The position numbers and the translations under genes are program-made. Under the pieces are notes generated by a model. It had not been told where the DNA came from. It was given only the letters and a program-made list of their open reading frames with translations, and did not search any database. This document shows, piece after piece, positions 1 through 9,833 of a DNA stretch of 64,000 nucleotides (position 1 is the stretch's first letter; the number at the start of each line of letters is the position of its first letter). This stretch comes from Gordius sp. MW1 (Eukaryota; Nematomorpha; Gordioida; Gordea; Gordiidae), in NCBI GenBank assembly GCA_964036665.1, contig OZ038532.1, positions 8,246,001 to 8,310,000 of the forward strand. Reading direction: 5' to 3'.

Positions 1-430
1 TATTATATTTGATATAGTATAGGGGAGGAAGCTGCCCCTCCCTTGCTCTTCTTTGTCTTTAGATAGATCCTTGAAAACACACGCGATGCTTAGAAAAAAC
101 TGAAATTTTATATTGAATTTATTAAAATGTTTTAGGCTCAACTTTCGTAAAATATAAATTAAGTAGTTTATTAGCTTTTGTTATTAGAGTTTAGAAAAAG
201 CAATAACAAATTGATTTACAAGGGCATAAATTTATATCTTCGGCTTCAATCATATCGCCAGATTAATAATCAATTATTACACAGTCATGCAAAACCTATT
301 TTTTTCAATACGACGCGAAAATTCAATTAGAATATAAATTTTTATCCAAAACCCCTCCTAAATTGGTCAAATGATAAATTTTGAAACGAAAAAAATGTTT
401 TTACACCCAGCAGGATTACTAAAATAATTC
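1..430. other. No gene seen, AT-rich
   Basis: AT-rich sequence with no open frame of note and no exon-like block on either strand. A short G/C patch near position 25-50 (aggggaggaagctgcccctccc) is a small inverted repeat of the kind seen at the edges of MITEs in this window. Confidence 0.4.
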
Positions 431-436
431 AATTCT

Positions 437-600
437 ACCTTAGGTCCCGAGGGCAGCCAATTCCTAAAACAAATTTCAAAATATATAACCTCCATTACTC
501 ACGATCCCAAAGAATACTTTTTTATCAGGCAAAAGATCACAATGGAAATCGTTAAATCCAACACGATTTCCATACACGGATCAATGCCATCCGTTTAGTT
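437..600 (+). pseudogene. Non-LTR retrotransposon C-terminal fragment, copy a
   Basis: The plus strand reads as a short protein piece containing LGPEGSQFLKQI and, further on, EYFFIRQKITMEIV and HGSMPSV, then a stop. The same module recurs at 18928-19215 and at 21980-22534 plus 24622-24745. The pattern (G.FGPEA..FL..I / FL.QRIS.AIQRGN..S.LGT in better-preserved relatives) is one I associate with the C-terminal tail of some invertebrate non-LTR polymerase proteins. It is a truncated, non-functional fragment. Its uninterrupted stretch near 487-500 is the empty site for the LTR element at 22535-24621. Confidence 0.55.
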
Positions 601-1245
601 ATAGCGCGTTTTTATATTTTTTATTCGTGTATATCATAATTATAATTATTTGTTTCTGAATAAAACTTTTAGACCATAACTTTAATTTTTGAAAGATTTC
701 CTTGGTGAAAAATGCATTGCTCAGTTCGGCAAAGGCAAATTTTTACACCTGAATCCAAGGTAAGGTTTTAATTTCATAATTTTGTTTAGGTTTCAACCAC
801 AACCTGACTTTCGGGCGGGTTTTTTAGTCACCCGTGCAGACCTCTTATGCTATGGATTATTGTCACTAGCAATATTAAGTCACTATTTTTTGTTAAATAT
901 TATTTGTTCAATTAAATAAAAAAACATGTATATTTAAAAAAATATGTATATATATTTCACCATTGAATGATTATAGCCAAAAATATTTCATTATGGGCCT
1001 ATAAAGAGTGGGATTATCACAACAAATGTTATTTGTATTTAATAGCTGTAAAATTATAATTAGATAAAAAGCTTTGTGTTTGTCTGAATAAATGATCACT
1101 TTAATTCATAAATATATTTATATTGTGAAAAAAATCAAGAATTCTTAAGAAATTGTAATCAGGCATTTGATTTTTAGTTACATTTTTTCATTCAACACTT
1201 AAGAATATAATAAGCTGATTGTATAATCCAATAAAAGTAGGTAAT

Positions 1246-1497
1246 ATTACTTTAAGATGTTGTTTAAATCTTCAGAAATCAGATTAAAATCCAAATCAAT
1301 TCTTTTTATACATATAATATGAAAAGTATTTTATCATGTAATTTGTATTCATGCCTAATTAATGTATTTAGATTACTTTAAGATGTTGTTTATATCTTCA
1401 GAAATCAGATTAAAATCCAAATCAATTCTTTTTATACATATAATATGAAAAGTATTTTATCATGTGATTTGTATTCATGCCTAATTAATGTATTTAG
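1246..1497. repeat. Tandem duplication, 2 x 126 bp
   Basis: Positions 1246-1371 and 1372-1497 are head-to-tail copies starting attactttaagatgttgttt and ending aatgtatttag, differing at only a few bases. This indicates a recent local duplication. No coding content is seen. Confidence 0.9.
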
Positions 1498-2222
1498 TCA
1501 TTATTAGTCAAAAAAACCCAAATGTTTTCCTAATATTTACAATTCTTAACTTTTTAATTTATTTATCTCACCTTCCCAAAATATGTAATTCTCTTTACTT
1601 TTAAATTATAATTAATACTTGAATTGTAAATAATGTTTACACAAAAAGCACCTTTTTATTAATAAATAAATAAAGGTAAAAATTATATAGAGATCCGGAC
1701 ATTATATTAGATTAAACTAGCATCACAGTGAAAAATGAGTGTTCTGATGCAAGCTTTAATATACATCAGACATGCAAATGCATAAAATATTTTGGCATAA
1801 AACAGTCTATAAAAACAAATTTGTTGCTTTAAACAATATAACTTGCGTAAATGCAACTTTAATGAGTTGAAAGCCAAAAAAGGCACATAGTTGTTTTGGA
1901 AGAACAAGCAAAGTAAGCTTAACAACTATTATGAGACTTTTTCGATTGAATTCAAAGATTGATAATTTGTGTTAGACATTGGTTTTGTGGAATATTCATG
2001 AACATTTAAAGCTTTAATCTTTATAGTGGGATCTGGTTTATCTAGATGTAATAAAAATTTTATTATTTATAATTTCCTTATTTTTATATAAAAAAATTAT
2101 AGCTTTTATATTGATTACAACCAAATATAACAATTTTCTATTCAAAGTTGCATACTAAGCTGTAGATATTGTGCATATCAAAAATTAATTTATAATGGGT
2201 ATAATAAGAAAAAAGATACTTT
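1498..2222. other. AT-rich spacer with repeat relic
   Basis: Non-coding AT-rich sequence. The stretch 1500-1640 resembles the repeat at 37610-37770 (same order of motifs: cctaatatttacaattcttaac, then ttatctcaccttc, then atgtaattctc). A third, inverted copy lies at 60720-60902. No exon is convincing here. A short possible 3' exon for the gene at 2223-2759 (minus strand, acceptor near 1925) was considered but cannot be proved. Confidence 0.4.
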
Positions 2223-2759
2223 TTAATAGCATTGCAAAATATGTGCAGCAAAATTACCTGAGTCCATATAATATTCAATAACATGCCCCTTATAATGCTT
2301 TTTAAATTGAAACTTTTTGTACAAAGGGCATTTGTCCCATATGAAACAAGTAATAAGTATAATTATACCAATAATGACCAATATTGTAAGAGTGGCGAGA
2401 AGAAAAAATAAATCTCTAAATAACTCACTAATAAAATTTGATAAATTATATACTGGCTCATGGTATGTGTAATAAAGGCAGATTTTTTATGCTCTTTTAA
2501 TCTTATAGCTTGGCAACATGGTAATAGTGTCATATTCTCACAGCAACGTGTATAATTTGGAAGAAAATTTTTGGAATATGGACATGTATAAGCTGGAACA
2601 AATGTCATGCTAATATTATAATTGTTGTGTTGCGAGCTTTTATAAACATAATTTCCGCATATATCACAGGCTAGTATAAAATAAATATAAATTTAAGTTT
2701 TGAAAACTTGTTTTCTTCAGCACAATTACAAGAATGCATGGCAATAACAAATACAACAT
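2223..2759 (-). CDS. Signal peptide, Cys-rich, single-TM membrane protein (Shisa/STMC6-like layout)
   Basis: Three minus-strand exons fit in phase: 2759-2708, 2670-2454 and 2415 to a stop at 2225-2223, separated by introns of 37 and 38 bp. The protein, about 153 residues, begins MLYLLLPCILVIVLKK (a short hydrophobic signal peptide). A cysteine-rich ectodomain follows with spacing C-x2-C, C, CC, CC (CDIC, TCPY, TRCCEN, LPCCQ) and N-glycosylation sequons NIS, NYT and NMT. Then comes one strong transmembrane run (LFFLLATLTILVIIGIIIL) and a basic, aromatic cytoplasmic tail (WDKCPLYKKFQFKK). The six-plus-cysteine ectodomain next to one membrane pass recalls the Shisa/WBP1/CYYR1 (STMC6) group, but no PPxY tail is visible, so the family is uncertain. 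The last exon could instead splice at the GTAATT after MDS (2258). In-phase joins across three exons argue for a real gene. Confidence 0.55.
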
Positions 2760-2844
2760 TACTAAAAATTTGTACAATTAGATAACATATGATATATTAA
2801 ATGGTCACTAGGCTACAAGACTAATAAAACCAAGGTGTCCTATC

Positions 2845-3095
2845 AACTGGCCGAAAAAATCTTGCCGAATTCATCCTGGGACATTAATGATTATCTCCCC
2901 ATTATCATAAAGAAGGCCCTAAATTGAGTACCTTTTATAATAATTATAAATTTATAAAAAATACCTAAATCATAAATTTTATCCAAAATTGGATGGTTGA
3001 TATGCATTTTTGTTGGGAGACATTTTCTAATTGGGGGACATTTTTTAACATTGGGACATACAATTCGGCAAGATGGTTTTCGGCAAGTTGACAAA
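2845..3095. mobile_element. Short MITE with TTGCCGAA inverted ends
   Basis: The left end reads actggccgaaaaaatcttgc, then cgaattcatcctgggacatt. The right end, inverted, reads aacttgccgaaaaccatctt, then gccgaattgtatgtcccaat. This gives imperfect terminal inverted repeats of about 45 bp around an AT-rich middle. Apparent cysteine-rich minus-strand frames here are by-products of the repeated gggacatttt motif. Confidence 0.5.
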
Positions 3096-3128
3096 AACTA
3101 TAGAGTACCGAACAGCTGATAATTTTTT

Positions 3129-3375
3129 GATTCAGTTGCAATTGACCAAAGAGCAAATAACAAATAAATGTCTACGAAAATGCATTTGTCGATTAAAATG
3201 TGTGCATCTAATCCTAACCCAAACCCTAACCTAAAACCCCGACCTAAAACACTAACCTTAACGTTTTCGTCTCTGTAAACCCCTCTCAAGAAGCATTTTC
3301 GTTAAATATTCATAGACATTCGTAGACATTCATAGATATTTGGTCAGTTAAACTTTGGTCGAATGCACCGATACG
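3129..3375. mobile_element. 247-bp MITE, 9-bp TSD (MULE-like), copy 1
   Basis: The element runs from gattcagttgcaattgacc to ctttggtcgaatgcaccg plus atacg. Its ends are imperfect inverted repeats sharing GACCAAAG. It is flanked by the perfect 9-bp duplication taatttttt (3120-3128 and 3376-3384). Copy 2 at 18510-18756 has the same length and its own perfect 9-bp duplication. Nine-base duplications are typical of Mutator-like transposons. The interior holds degenerate telomere-like CCCTAACC/ACCTAAAAC repeats. Confidence 0.8.
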
Positions 3376-3393
3376 TAATTTTTTAGCAAGTAT

Positions 3394-3634
3394 GAGTTGG
3401 GTCTAAAATGTCACAGTCCGAAATGCCACACTGAATATCACGAAAAATTAAATCTCATATGGAGAGGGAATTTGATGTGCATCTAAACCTAACCCAAACC
3501 CTAACCTAAAACGCTGACCTAAAACACTACCCAATGGAAATTATGCGCTTGCGCAATGAATAATTGCGAATCTCACGATCGTGAGATTCAGTGGCTTAGT
3601 TGCATTTTGGACTGTGACATTTTGAAATGATACC
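3394..3634. mobile_element. 241-bp MITE with 9-bp TSD and telomere-like interior
   Basis: Inverted ends share aaatgtcacagtcc (left near 3406, inverse near 3610-3623). The direct repeat agcaagtat stands on both sides (3385-3393 and 3635-3643), giving a 9-bp target duplication. The interior has acctaacccaaaccctaacc as in the 247-bp family, though the termini differ. A 22-bp perfect palindrome centred on cgatcg lies at 3568-3589. The element sits one base after the target duplication of its neighbour. Confidence 0.7.
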
Positions 3635-3773
3635 AGCAAGTATAGAGACCGCATTTTAGAGGAAATTGTAACCAAACAGTAAAAGTCAACTTAATTTAAT
3701 GTTTTATTTTAATATTTTTTTTTAATTTATAAATTAGGCTAATAGTCTAATTTATTTTCTTAAATATTATATG

Positions 3774-3781
3774 GTGGAGAG
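3774..3781. other. 8-bp target site duplication gtggagag (left)
   Basis: A perfect match to 8411-8418 on the far side of the foldback element. The 8-bp length and the T at position 2 with A at position 7 fit hAT insertion sites. Confidence 0.9.
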
Positions 3782-4224
3782 TAGTGTTGTAAAAAACCAA
3801 GGGTTTCTATTGGTTGCCTGCAAGCGTTGGCGTTTTTTTTCACCCAACCTTTTCAGTGTTAGGTGAATTTGAATTCTTGGGAGGGCTTTGGCGTTTTCGT
3901 AAAAAACACCCAAGGCGTTTTGGGTGTTTTTTTGGGGCACCTTTGGCGTTTAGGTTTGGGTGTATTAAACAGCTAAAGGGTTTGGGTGGATAATCTTATT
4001 AACCTTTTGGTTTGGTTTTGGTCGTTTTCTGTTATATTGTTCTTTATATTGGTGTATTTAGATTTAGGTAATGAACTTTTAATTTAAGAAATAAAAATAA
4101 ATGTATTATGACATCACAATCTAGTAAATTCAGTAAATTATAGTTAATTATTATGCATTATAGAATAGAAGTTGGTAGTGAATTAATATGTTTTATTTAT
4201 GAAAAAAAATTTGTGAAGATTTGC

Positions 4225-5695
4225 CCCCCCCCTTATTTTTTACCCTCTTTCTCACCTGGGGAGGAACGGCGGGCAGGTGGGGTGTTAGCCTCCCCTAATT
4301 TTTTACCCTCTTGATGCGGAAGAGAGGGGGGTGTTTTGCCCCCCCTCCTAATTTTTTACCCTCTTTCTGATGTGGGGGAGAGGGGGGCATGGGGGGTGTT
4401 TTGCCCCCCCCCCCCTTTATTTTTTACCCTCTTTCTGATGTGGGGGAGAGGGGGGGGCGCATAGGGGGTGTTTTGCCCCCCCCCCAATTTTTTACCCTCT
4501 TTCTGATCAGGGGGAGAGGGGGGGGGCATGGGGGGTGTTTTGAACCCCCCCTAATTTTTTACCCTCTTTCTGATGTGGGGGATAGGGGGGGGGGCATAGG
4601 GTGTGTTTTGCCCTTTCCCCCAATTTTTTACCCTCTTTCTGATCCGGGGGAGAGGGGGGGCATGGGAAGTGTTTTCCCCCCCCCCCAATTTTTTACCCTC
4701 TTTCTGATGCGAGGGAGAGGGGGAAGCAGGGGGTGTTTTGCCCCCCCCCCTAATTTTTTATCCTCTTTCTAATGCGGGGGAGAGGGGGGCATGGGGGGTG
4801 TTTTGCCCCCTCCCCCCCCCCTAATTTTTTATCCTCTTTCTGATGCGAGGGAGAGGGGGGGGGCAGGGGGTGTTTTGCCCCCCCCCCCCTAAATGCGGGG
4901 GAAAGAGGGGCATGGGGGGTGTTTTGCCCCCCCCCCCTGATTTTTTACCCTCATTCTGATGTGGGGGAGAGGGTGGGGGCATAGGGGGTGTTTTGCCCCG
5001 CCCCTAATTTTTTACCCTCTTTCTGATGCGAGGGAGAGGGGGGGCAGAGGGTGTTTTGCCCCCCCCCCTAATTTTTTATCCTCTTTCTAATGCGGGGGAG
5101 AGGGGGGCATGGGGGGTGTTTTGCCCCCCCCCTGATTTTTTACCCTCATTCTGATGTGGGGGAGAGGGGGGCATAGGGGGTGTTTTGCCCCCCCTAATAT
5201 TTTACCCTCTTTCTGATCCGGGGGAGAGGGGGGGAGCATGGGGGGTGTTTTGCCCTCCCCCTAATTTTTTACCCTCTTTCTGATGCGTTACCCTCTTTCT
5301 GATGCGAGGGAGAGGGGGGTGTTTTGCCCCCCCCCTTTAATTTTTTACCCTCTTTCTGATCAGCGGGAGAGGGGGGTGGGCATGGGGGGTGTTTTGCCCC
5401 CCCCCCCCTTTTTTTACCCTCTTTCTAATGTGGGGGGAGGGGGGGCATGCCCCCCATTTTTTACGCTCTTTCTAATGCGGGGGAGAGGGGGGGGCATGGG
5501 GGGTGTTTTGCCCCCCCCCCAATATTTTACCCTCTTTCTGATGCGAGGGAGAAGGGGGCAGGGGGTCCCCCCCTAATTTTTTACCCTCTTTCTAATGCGG
5601 GGGAGAGGGGGGGGCATAAGGGTAGTTTTGCCCCCCCCCCTTCTAATTTTTTACCCTCTTTCTGATGCGGGGAAAAGGGGTTCAGGTGGGGTGTT
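4225..5695 (+). repeat. Minisatellite array, left arm of foldback copy 1
   Basis: About 22 units of roughly 60-70 bp. Each contains attttttaccctctttctga, then a tgcggggg/tgtggggg variant, gagagggggg, catgggggg, tgttttg and a C run. Homopolymer G and C tracts vary in length between units. GGGGGG-TGTTTTG-CCCCCC can form a hairpin in every unit. Long frames reading (L)PPPP..FYPLSD..ERGG are by-products of the repeat, not genes. Confidence 0.9.
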
Positions 5696-6985
5696 TTCAA
5701 TAAATAGAAAACGATTATAAAGTAAGATTTATCTGGCCATGCGAGAGCAGATTTTGAATTCAATCCTTCAATTAAAAATTAATATTTTAATTCATTCTAA
5801 ATTAATGACAGCTAACAGACCCCCCTCTAAATATTCCCGGCAATAGCAATTTAATCACAAAATTTAATTTCATATATATTTTAAATTCCTCGCCTCTTGT
5901 AAAAGATAAAGACTTATTAATTATATAATGTCCCTCTTATTTTATATTTAAACTTTTTTTCCAATATGAGAGAACGGCATCCCGCGCGACTCGACATATC
6001 ACCACTCCCATGTATGTACATGTTCATGTACTAATCCACCCTCTCTCTCCCTTCTCTCGTTGCAATGCATGCGCAATACCAGATTTAAACCTATCAGATT
6101 TAAGTTAAGTACTAAACTAAATTTATAAAAAAATCATGGCACAACAAGGCATGGTGTGGCGTGTGCTGGCTAGGCTCTTTATTACATCATTTTACATTCA
6201 TTTCTTTTTTAACGTACAACATATGGTATGTAGAAGTTGCGAATCATATTATTATAAATAAAATAAATGAAAATTAAACTTTTTTTTTATTATGTCAACT
6301 ACTAATTAAGTCATAAGCATTTAGAAAATTAAGTTTCTTATTAAATAATAAGCAATAATTTAAATTAAGATGCTTAACTCATTTTTGTTTCTCAGAAAAG
6401 TCCGACACTTTTTATGATCCTTATAAGCATTGTAAACGCGAGGTCTAAGTCAACAGGACGTAGAGTGTTGGTGCCTTGTGAAAGCATAGTAATTAATAGC
6501 ATGATATGCTTTTTGGAAATACCTTAAGGTTTCCATTAAATGCCCAGATAACTTAAATAGTAAAACTTACTTACCCATGATGGCAAATTTTTTTAAATTG
6601 GTAAAATTTTATTGATATTATATTTAATAATACAGCTTATTTCTTAAATGAAGTTAAATTAAAAAAATTTATTTTAATTGATATGGTACATCAAGACAAT
6701 TGTTGACCGCAGATCTTCAAAAATATATTTTCGAATATTAGAAAATCTTTGTCTTATAATAAGTCAATTTTCAAAAAAAAAATAAATTTCAATAGAAAAT
6801 GTTGATTAAGACATTTGTCACCACTGTGACCGCAAATCTTCCCAAAAATATTTTTTATAATAGTAGAACATCTTTCAGTCATACAATAAGTCTATTTTCA
6901 AAAAAAAATATTAATTTCAATAGAAAATGTTGATTATGACATTTGTCACCACTGTGACCGCAAAAATTCACAAAATTATTTTGAA
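5696..6985. other. Non-coding core of foldback element, copy 1
   Basis: AT-rich, no open frame. The whole core recurs inverted at 47880-49190, and part of it again at 50640-51245, so it belongs to the element. Its 6705-6985 end is a degenerate tandem repeat of about 125 bp containing acatttgtcaccactgtgac, then cgcaaat. A conserved block with atgcttataaggatcataaa lies near 6410-6440. Confidence 0.75.
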
Positions 6986-7945
6986 AGGGTTAAAAAGGGC
7001 TTTCCGGCCCCCCCCCCCGGGTGAGAAAGTGAGTAAAAAATAAGAAGAGGGGCGATTCACCCCCCCCCCCCCTCCCGGCATCAGAAAGAGGGTAAAAAAT
7101 AAGGGGGGGGGGGCAAAACACTCCCCTCTCCCTCGCATCAGAAAGAGGGTAAAAAATTAGGGGGGAGGGGGGCAAAACACCCCCCTGCCCCCCCCCCCCC
7201 CCGCATCAGAAAGAGGGTAAAAAATTAGTGGGGGGGGGGGCAAAACACCCCCCTGTCCCCCTCTCCTTCGCAGCAGAAAGAGGGTAAAAAATTAGGGGGG
7301 GGGGGGCAAAACACCCCCCATGCCGCCCCCCCTCCCTCTCCCCCACATCAGAAAGAGGGTAAAAAATTAGAGGGGGGGCAAAACACCCCCCATGCCCCCC
7401 CCCTCTCCCCCACATCAGAAAGAGGTAAAAAATTAGGGGGGGGGGGCAAAACACCCCCCTCTCCCTCGCATCAGAAAGAGGGTAAAAAATTAGGGTTCAG
7501 GGGGGCAAAACACCCCCCTGCCCCCCCTCTCCTTCGCATCAGAAAGAGGGTAAAAAATGAGGGGGGGGGCAAAACACCCCCCATGCCCCCCTCTCCCCCA
7601 CATCAGAAAGAGGGTAAAAAATTAGGGGGGGGGGCAAAACACCCCCCTCTCCCCCGCATCAGAAAGAGGGTAAAAAATTAGGGGAGGCTAACACCCCACC
7701 TGCCCGCCGTTCCTCCCCAGGTGATAAAGAGGGTAAAAAATAAGGGGGGAGGGGCAAAACACCCCCCATGCCCCCTCTCCCCCACATCAGAAAGAGGGTA
7801 AAAAATTAGGGGGGGGGGCAAAACACCCCCCTCTCCCCCGCATCAGAAAGAGGGTAAAAAATTAGGGGAGGCTAACACCCCACCTGCCCGCCGTTCCTCC
7901 CCAGGTGATAAAGAGGGTAAAAAATAAGGGGGGGGGGCAAATCTT
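6985..7945 (-). repeat. Minisatellite array, right arm of foldback copy 1
   Basis: The same units as 4225-5695 in reverse orientation (ggggggcaaaacacccccc, then tgcccccctctcccccgcat, then cagaaagagggtaaaaaatt), about 14 units. The terminal unit type aggctaacaccccacctgcc, followed by cgccgttcctcccc, appears twice, near 7681 and 7861. Confidence 0.9.
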
Positions 7946-8410
7946 CACAAATTTTTTTTCATAAATAAAACATATTAATTCACTACCTACTTCCATAATG
8001 CTTAATAATTAACTATAATTTACTGAATTTACTAGATTGTGACGTCATAATACATTTATTTTTTTTTAATTAAAAGTTCATTACATAAATCTAAATACAC
8101 AAATATGATGAACAATATAAACAAATTGATATATTTGCAAGCCCAACCAAAAACGACCAAAACCAAACCAAAAGGTTAATAATATTATCCACCCAAACCC
8201 TTTAGCTGTTTAATACACCCAAACCTAAACGCCAAAGGTGCCCCCAAAAAAACACCCAAAACGCTTTGGGTGTTTTTTACGAAAAAGCCAAACGCCATAG
8301 CCCTCCCAAGAAAATTCACCTAACACTGAAAAGGTTGGGTGAAAAAAAACGCCAACAACTAAGCTTAGCAATACGCTGGGAAAAACCAGCCAGCCGTTTT
8401 TACAACACTA

Positions 8411-9388
8411 GTGGAGAGGCATAAATATACCTGCGGTTGAGTTTTTCCAACAAGATGGCAGCTATAATGGTGTATGAATAATTTTTATAGTACTGTTCGG
8501 CAGTCTATGGTTTATTAGTCTATGTGTGTCTCTTTGATCAAAGGCTTTTAATTAATCATTCTCTTTTTCTACACGAATTACCTGTTAGCCTGTGGTCCAT
8601 CCTTATATTCTTACATCGCGGCAGACCTAGGCCCAAAAAATTCATTGTCATAGAAACCTATTCAAAAGGGAGAAAATTAAAATGCTACTCGTTATTTATA
8701 TTTAACCGCTCCATACATATAGTCATTGTTCCCTCAAATCTGTTACAACCAATTATAATGCCTCTACTTTATCAGTCTAATCATAGCCCTTTTAGTGATT
8801 TTTCTATTATCCTAAATATTTATAATGAATGTATTTTGATATATCCACTTAATGAACATGGATACATCATATTCTATATGTAGTATTTAATAAGACACGG
8901 GAATAAGAGCAAAAGAAACAATTATATATTTAGAACAATAGAATCATGAGCACAAGGAACGCTTAACAATATATAACACAATATGTATTATAATCTATGC
9001 GCCATTAGATTTTATGTCACTAGAAAGATAAAATAAAATTTTCACAAATTATTTCTTTGCTTTACCCCCTTACTCTTTTCTTTTCTTTTTGAGTTCATCC
9101 TCTATTCTGAAATTCGAATTTGTCCTTAATGGTGGGCCACTTGGGTTCAAGTATTTAACCCCGTTTGGTCCTTTTCACTTCATCGGTATTATCAAACATT
9201 TGACAAATACAAATTTCATTCAGATAAATTAATATAATTTGAATACATTTTGAGTTAACTTTTAAACAAAAAATATCACAAATAAATATTATAAACAATT
9301 AATGTTTTATGTGCGTGCACTAATAGCTACCATTAATTTAAAAATCACCTATGTTTTAATTATATTTCCCCAGCACTTAAAGTGTGTT
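8411..9388. other. No gene supported
   Basis: The 8-bp duplication gtggagag (8411-8418) opens this stretch. A 119-codon plus-strand frame (8524-8883) has no recognisable domain and composition like translated AT-rich DNA, so it is not called. The rest is AT-rich with no repeat recognised. Confidence 0.4.
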
Positions 9389-9790
9389 TAGAGCCCTGCA
9401 CAGGCCGCCCGCAGCCCAGGCCTGCCTCGGCGTGAAAAATTTTGGTCACGGCACGAATTTAATAAAATAATTAGGCCTTGGTATCAGGTGGGGCTTGATG
9501 GAGGAGCCCGAGCTCGATCAGAAATAAACCTAAGCCAACTAACCATTTATATAATTTTTATTAACCTCGAATAACTATCTTCGTACGGCGTACATAATTG
9601 CTTTCAAGCATTCCCCCCTGTCTATATTCAATTTTTAATCAAAGTGTCGATTTAATTTTAGTTTTTATCTATATCCTTAATAGCAATCAAAGACCAGAGA
9701 ATGACTGGCACGCTCGGGCCAAACCCACGTACAAATATACTTTAGGGCGGCCCCGAGCGGCCACTATAACAAGATTCGGGCAATCGAAAA
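9389..9790. mobile_element. Relics of G/C-ended hAT family (TAGAG..CTGCAC..GGCC)
   Basis: The sequence tagagccctgcacaggccgc near 9389 resembles the left end of the hAT element at 60903-63243 (tagagacctgca, then acgggccgg). Further G/C patches at 9410-9440, 9480-9515 and 9705-9770 (gggcggccccgagcggcc) look like its subterminal repeats. Ends and target duplication could not be fixed. Confidence 0.35.
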
Positions 9791-9833
9791 CAGCTTTTAT
9801 TATATAATATGTTAATTTGTTTTTATTATTTTG

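Larger units (their letters stand above)
3782..8410. mobile_element. 4.6-kb hAT-type foldback element with minisatellite arms, copy 1
   Basis: The ends are tagtgttgtaaaaaacc on the left and, inverted, tagtgttgtaaaaacgg on the right, bounded by a perfect 8-bp duplication, gtggagag. From outside in, both arms carry about 400 bp of inverted unique sequence (for example cacccaaccttttcagtgtt near 3841, inverse near 8330). G/C-rich minisatellite arrays in opposite orientation follow (4225-5695 and 6985-7945), around a non-coding core (5696-6985). No transposase gene is present, so it must have moved in trans. The TAGTG terminus, 8-bp duplication and subterminal repeats indicate the hAT superfamily; the overall foldback shape recalls Drosophila FB elements. 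A related copy in the other orientation is at 45302-53811. Confidence 0.9.
2808..8525. mobile_element. Possible outer TIR element enclosing nested insertions
   Basis: The left sequence agactaataaaaccaag (near 2816) is matched in inverted orientation on the right by catagactaataaaccatag (near 8500). A second pair, gtaccgaacagc (3107) and its inverse gcagt/ctgttcggcag (8492), also matches. These could be the ends of one old element into which the MITEs at 2845-3375 and 3394-3634 and the 3782-8410 foldback inserted. The similarity is short and the ends are not exact. Confidence 0.25.

Noticed and set aside
3190..3270. A telomere or telomere fusion (CCCTAACC repeats)
   Set aside because: The motifs are degenerate, short, and lie inside defined MITEs with 9-bp target duplications that recur elsewhere.
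4389..5665. Open frames of 72-127 codons reading repeats of (V)LPPPP..FYPLSD..ERGG
   Set aside because: They follow the minisatellite and break whenever a G or C tract changes length. The same peptide appears in several frames and in every array (also 6990-7454, 45779-47825, 49220-53388). No gene structure.
4225..5695. CRISPR-like array
   Set aside because: Units are head-to-tail without unique spacers, homopolymer tracts vary, and the setting is a eukaryotic transposon.
8524..8883. 119-codon plus-strand frame
   Set aside because: No domain, no splice context, and hydrophobic/aromatic composition expected from AT-rich DNA.
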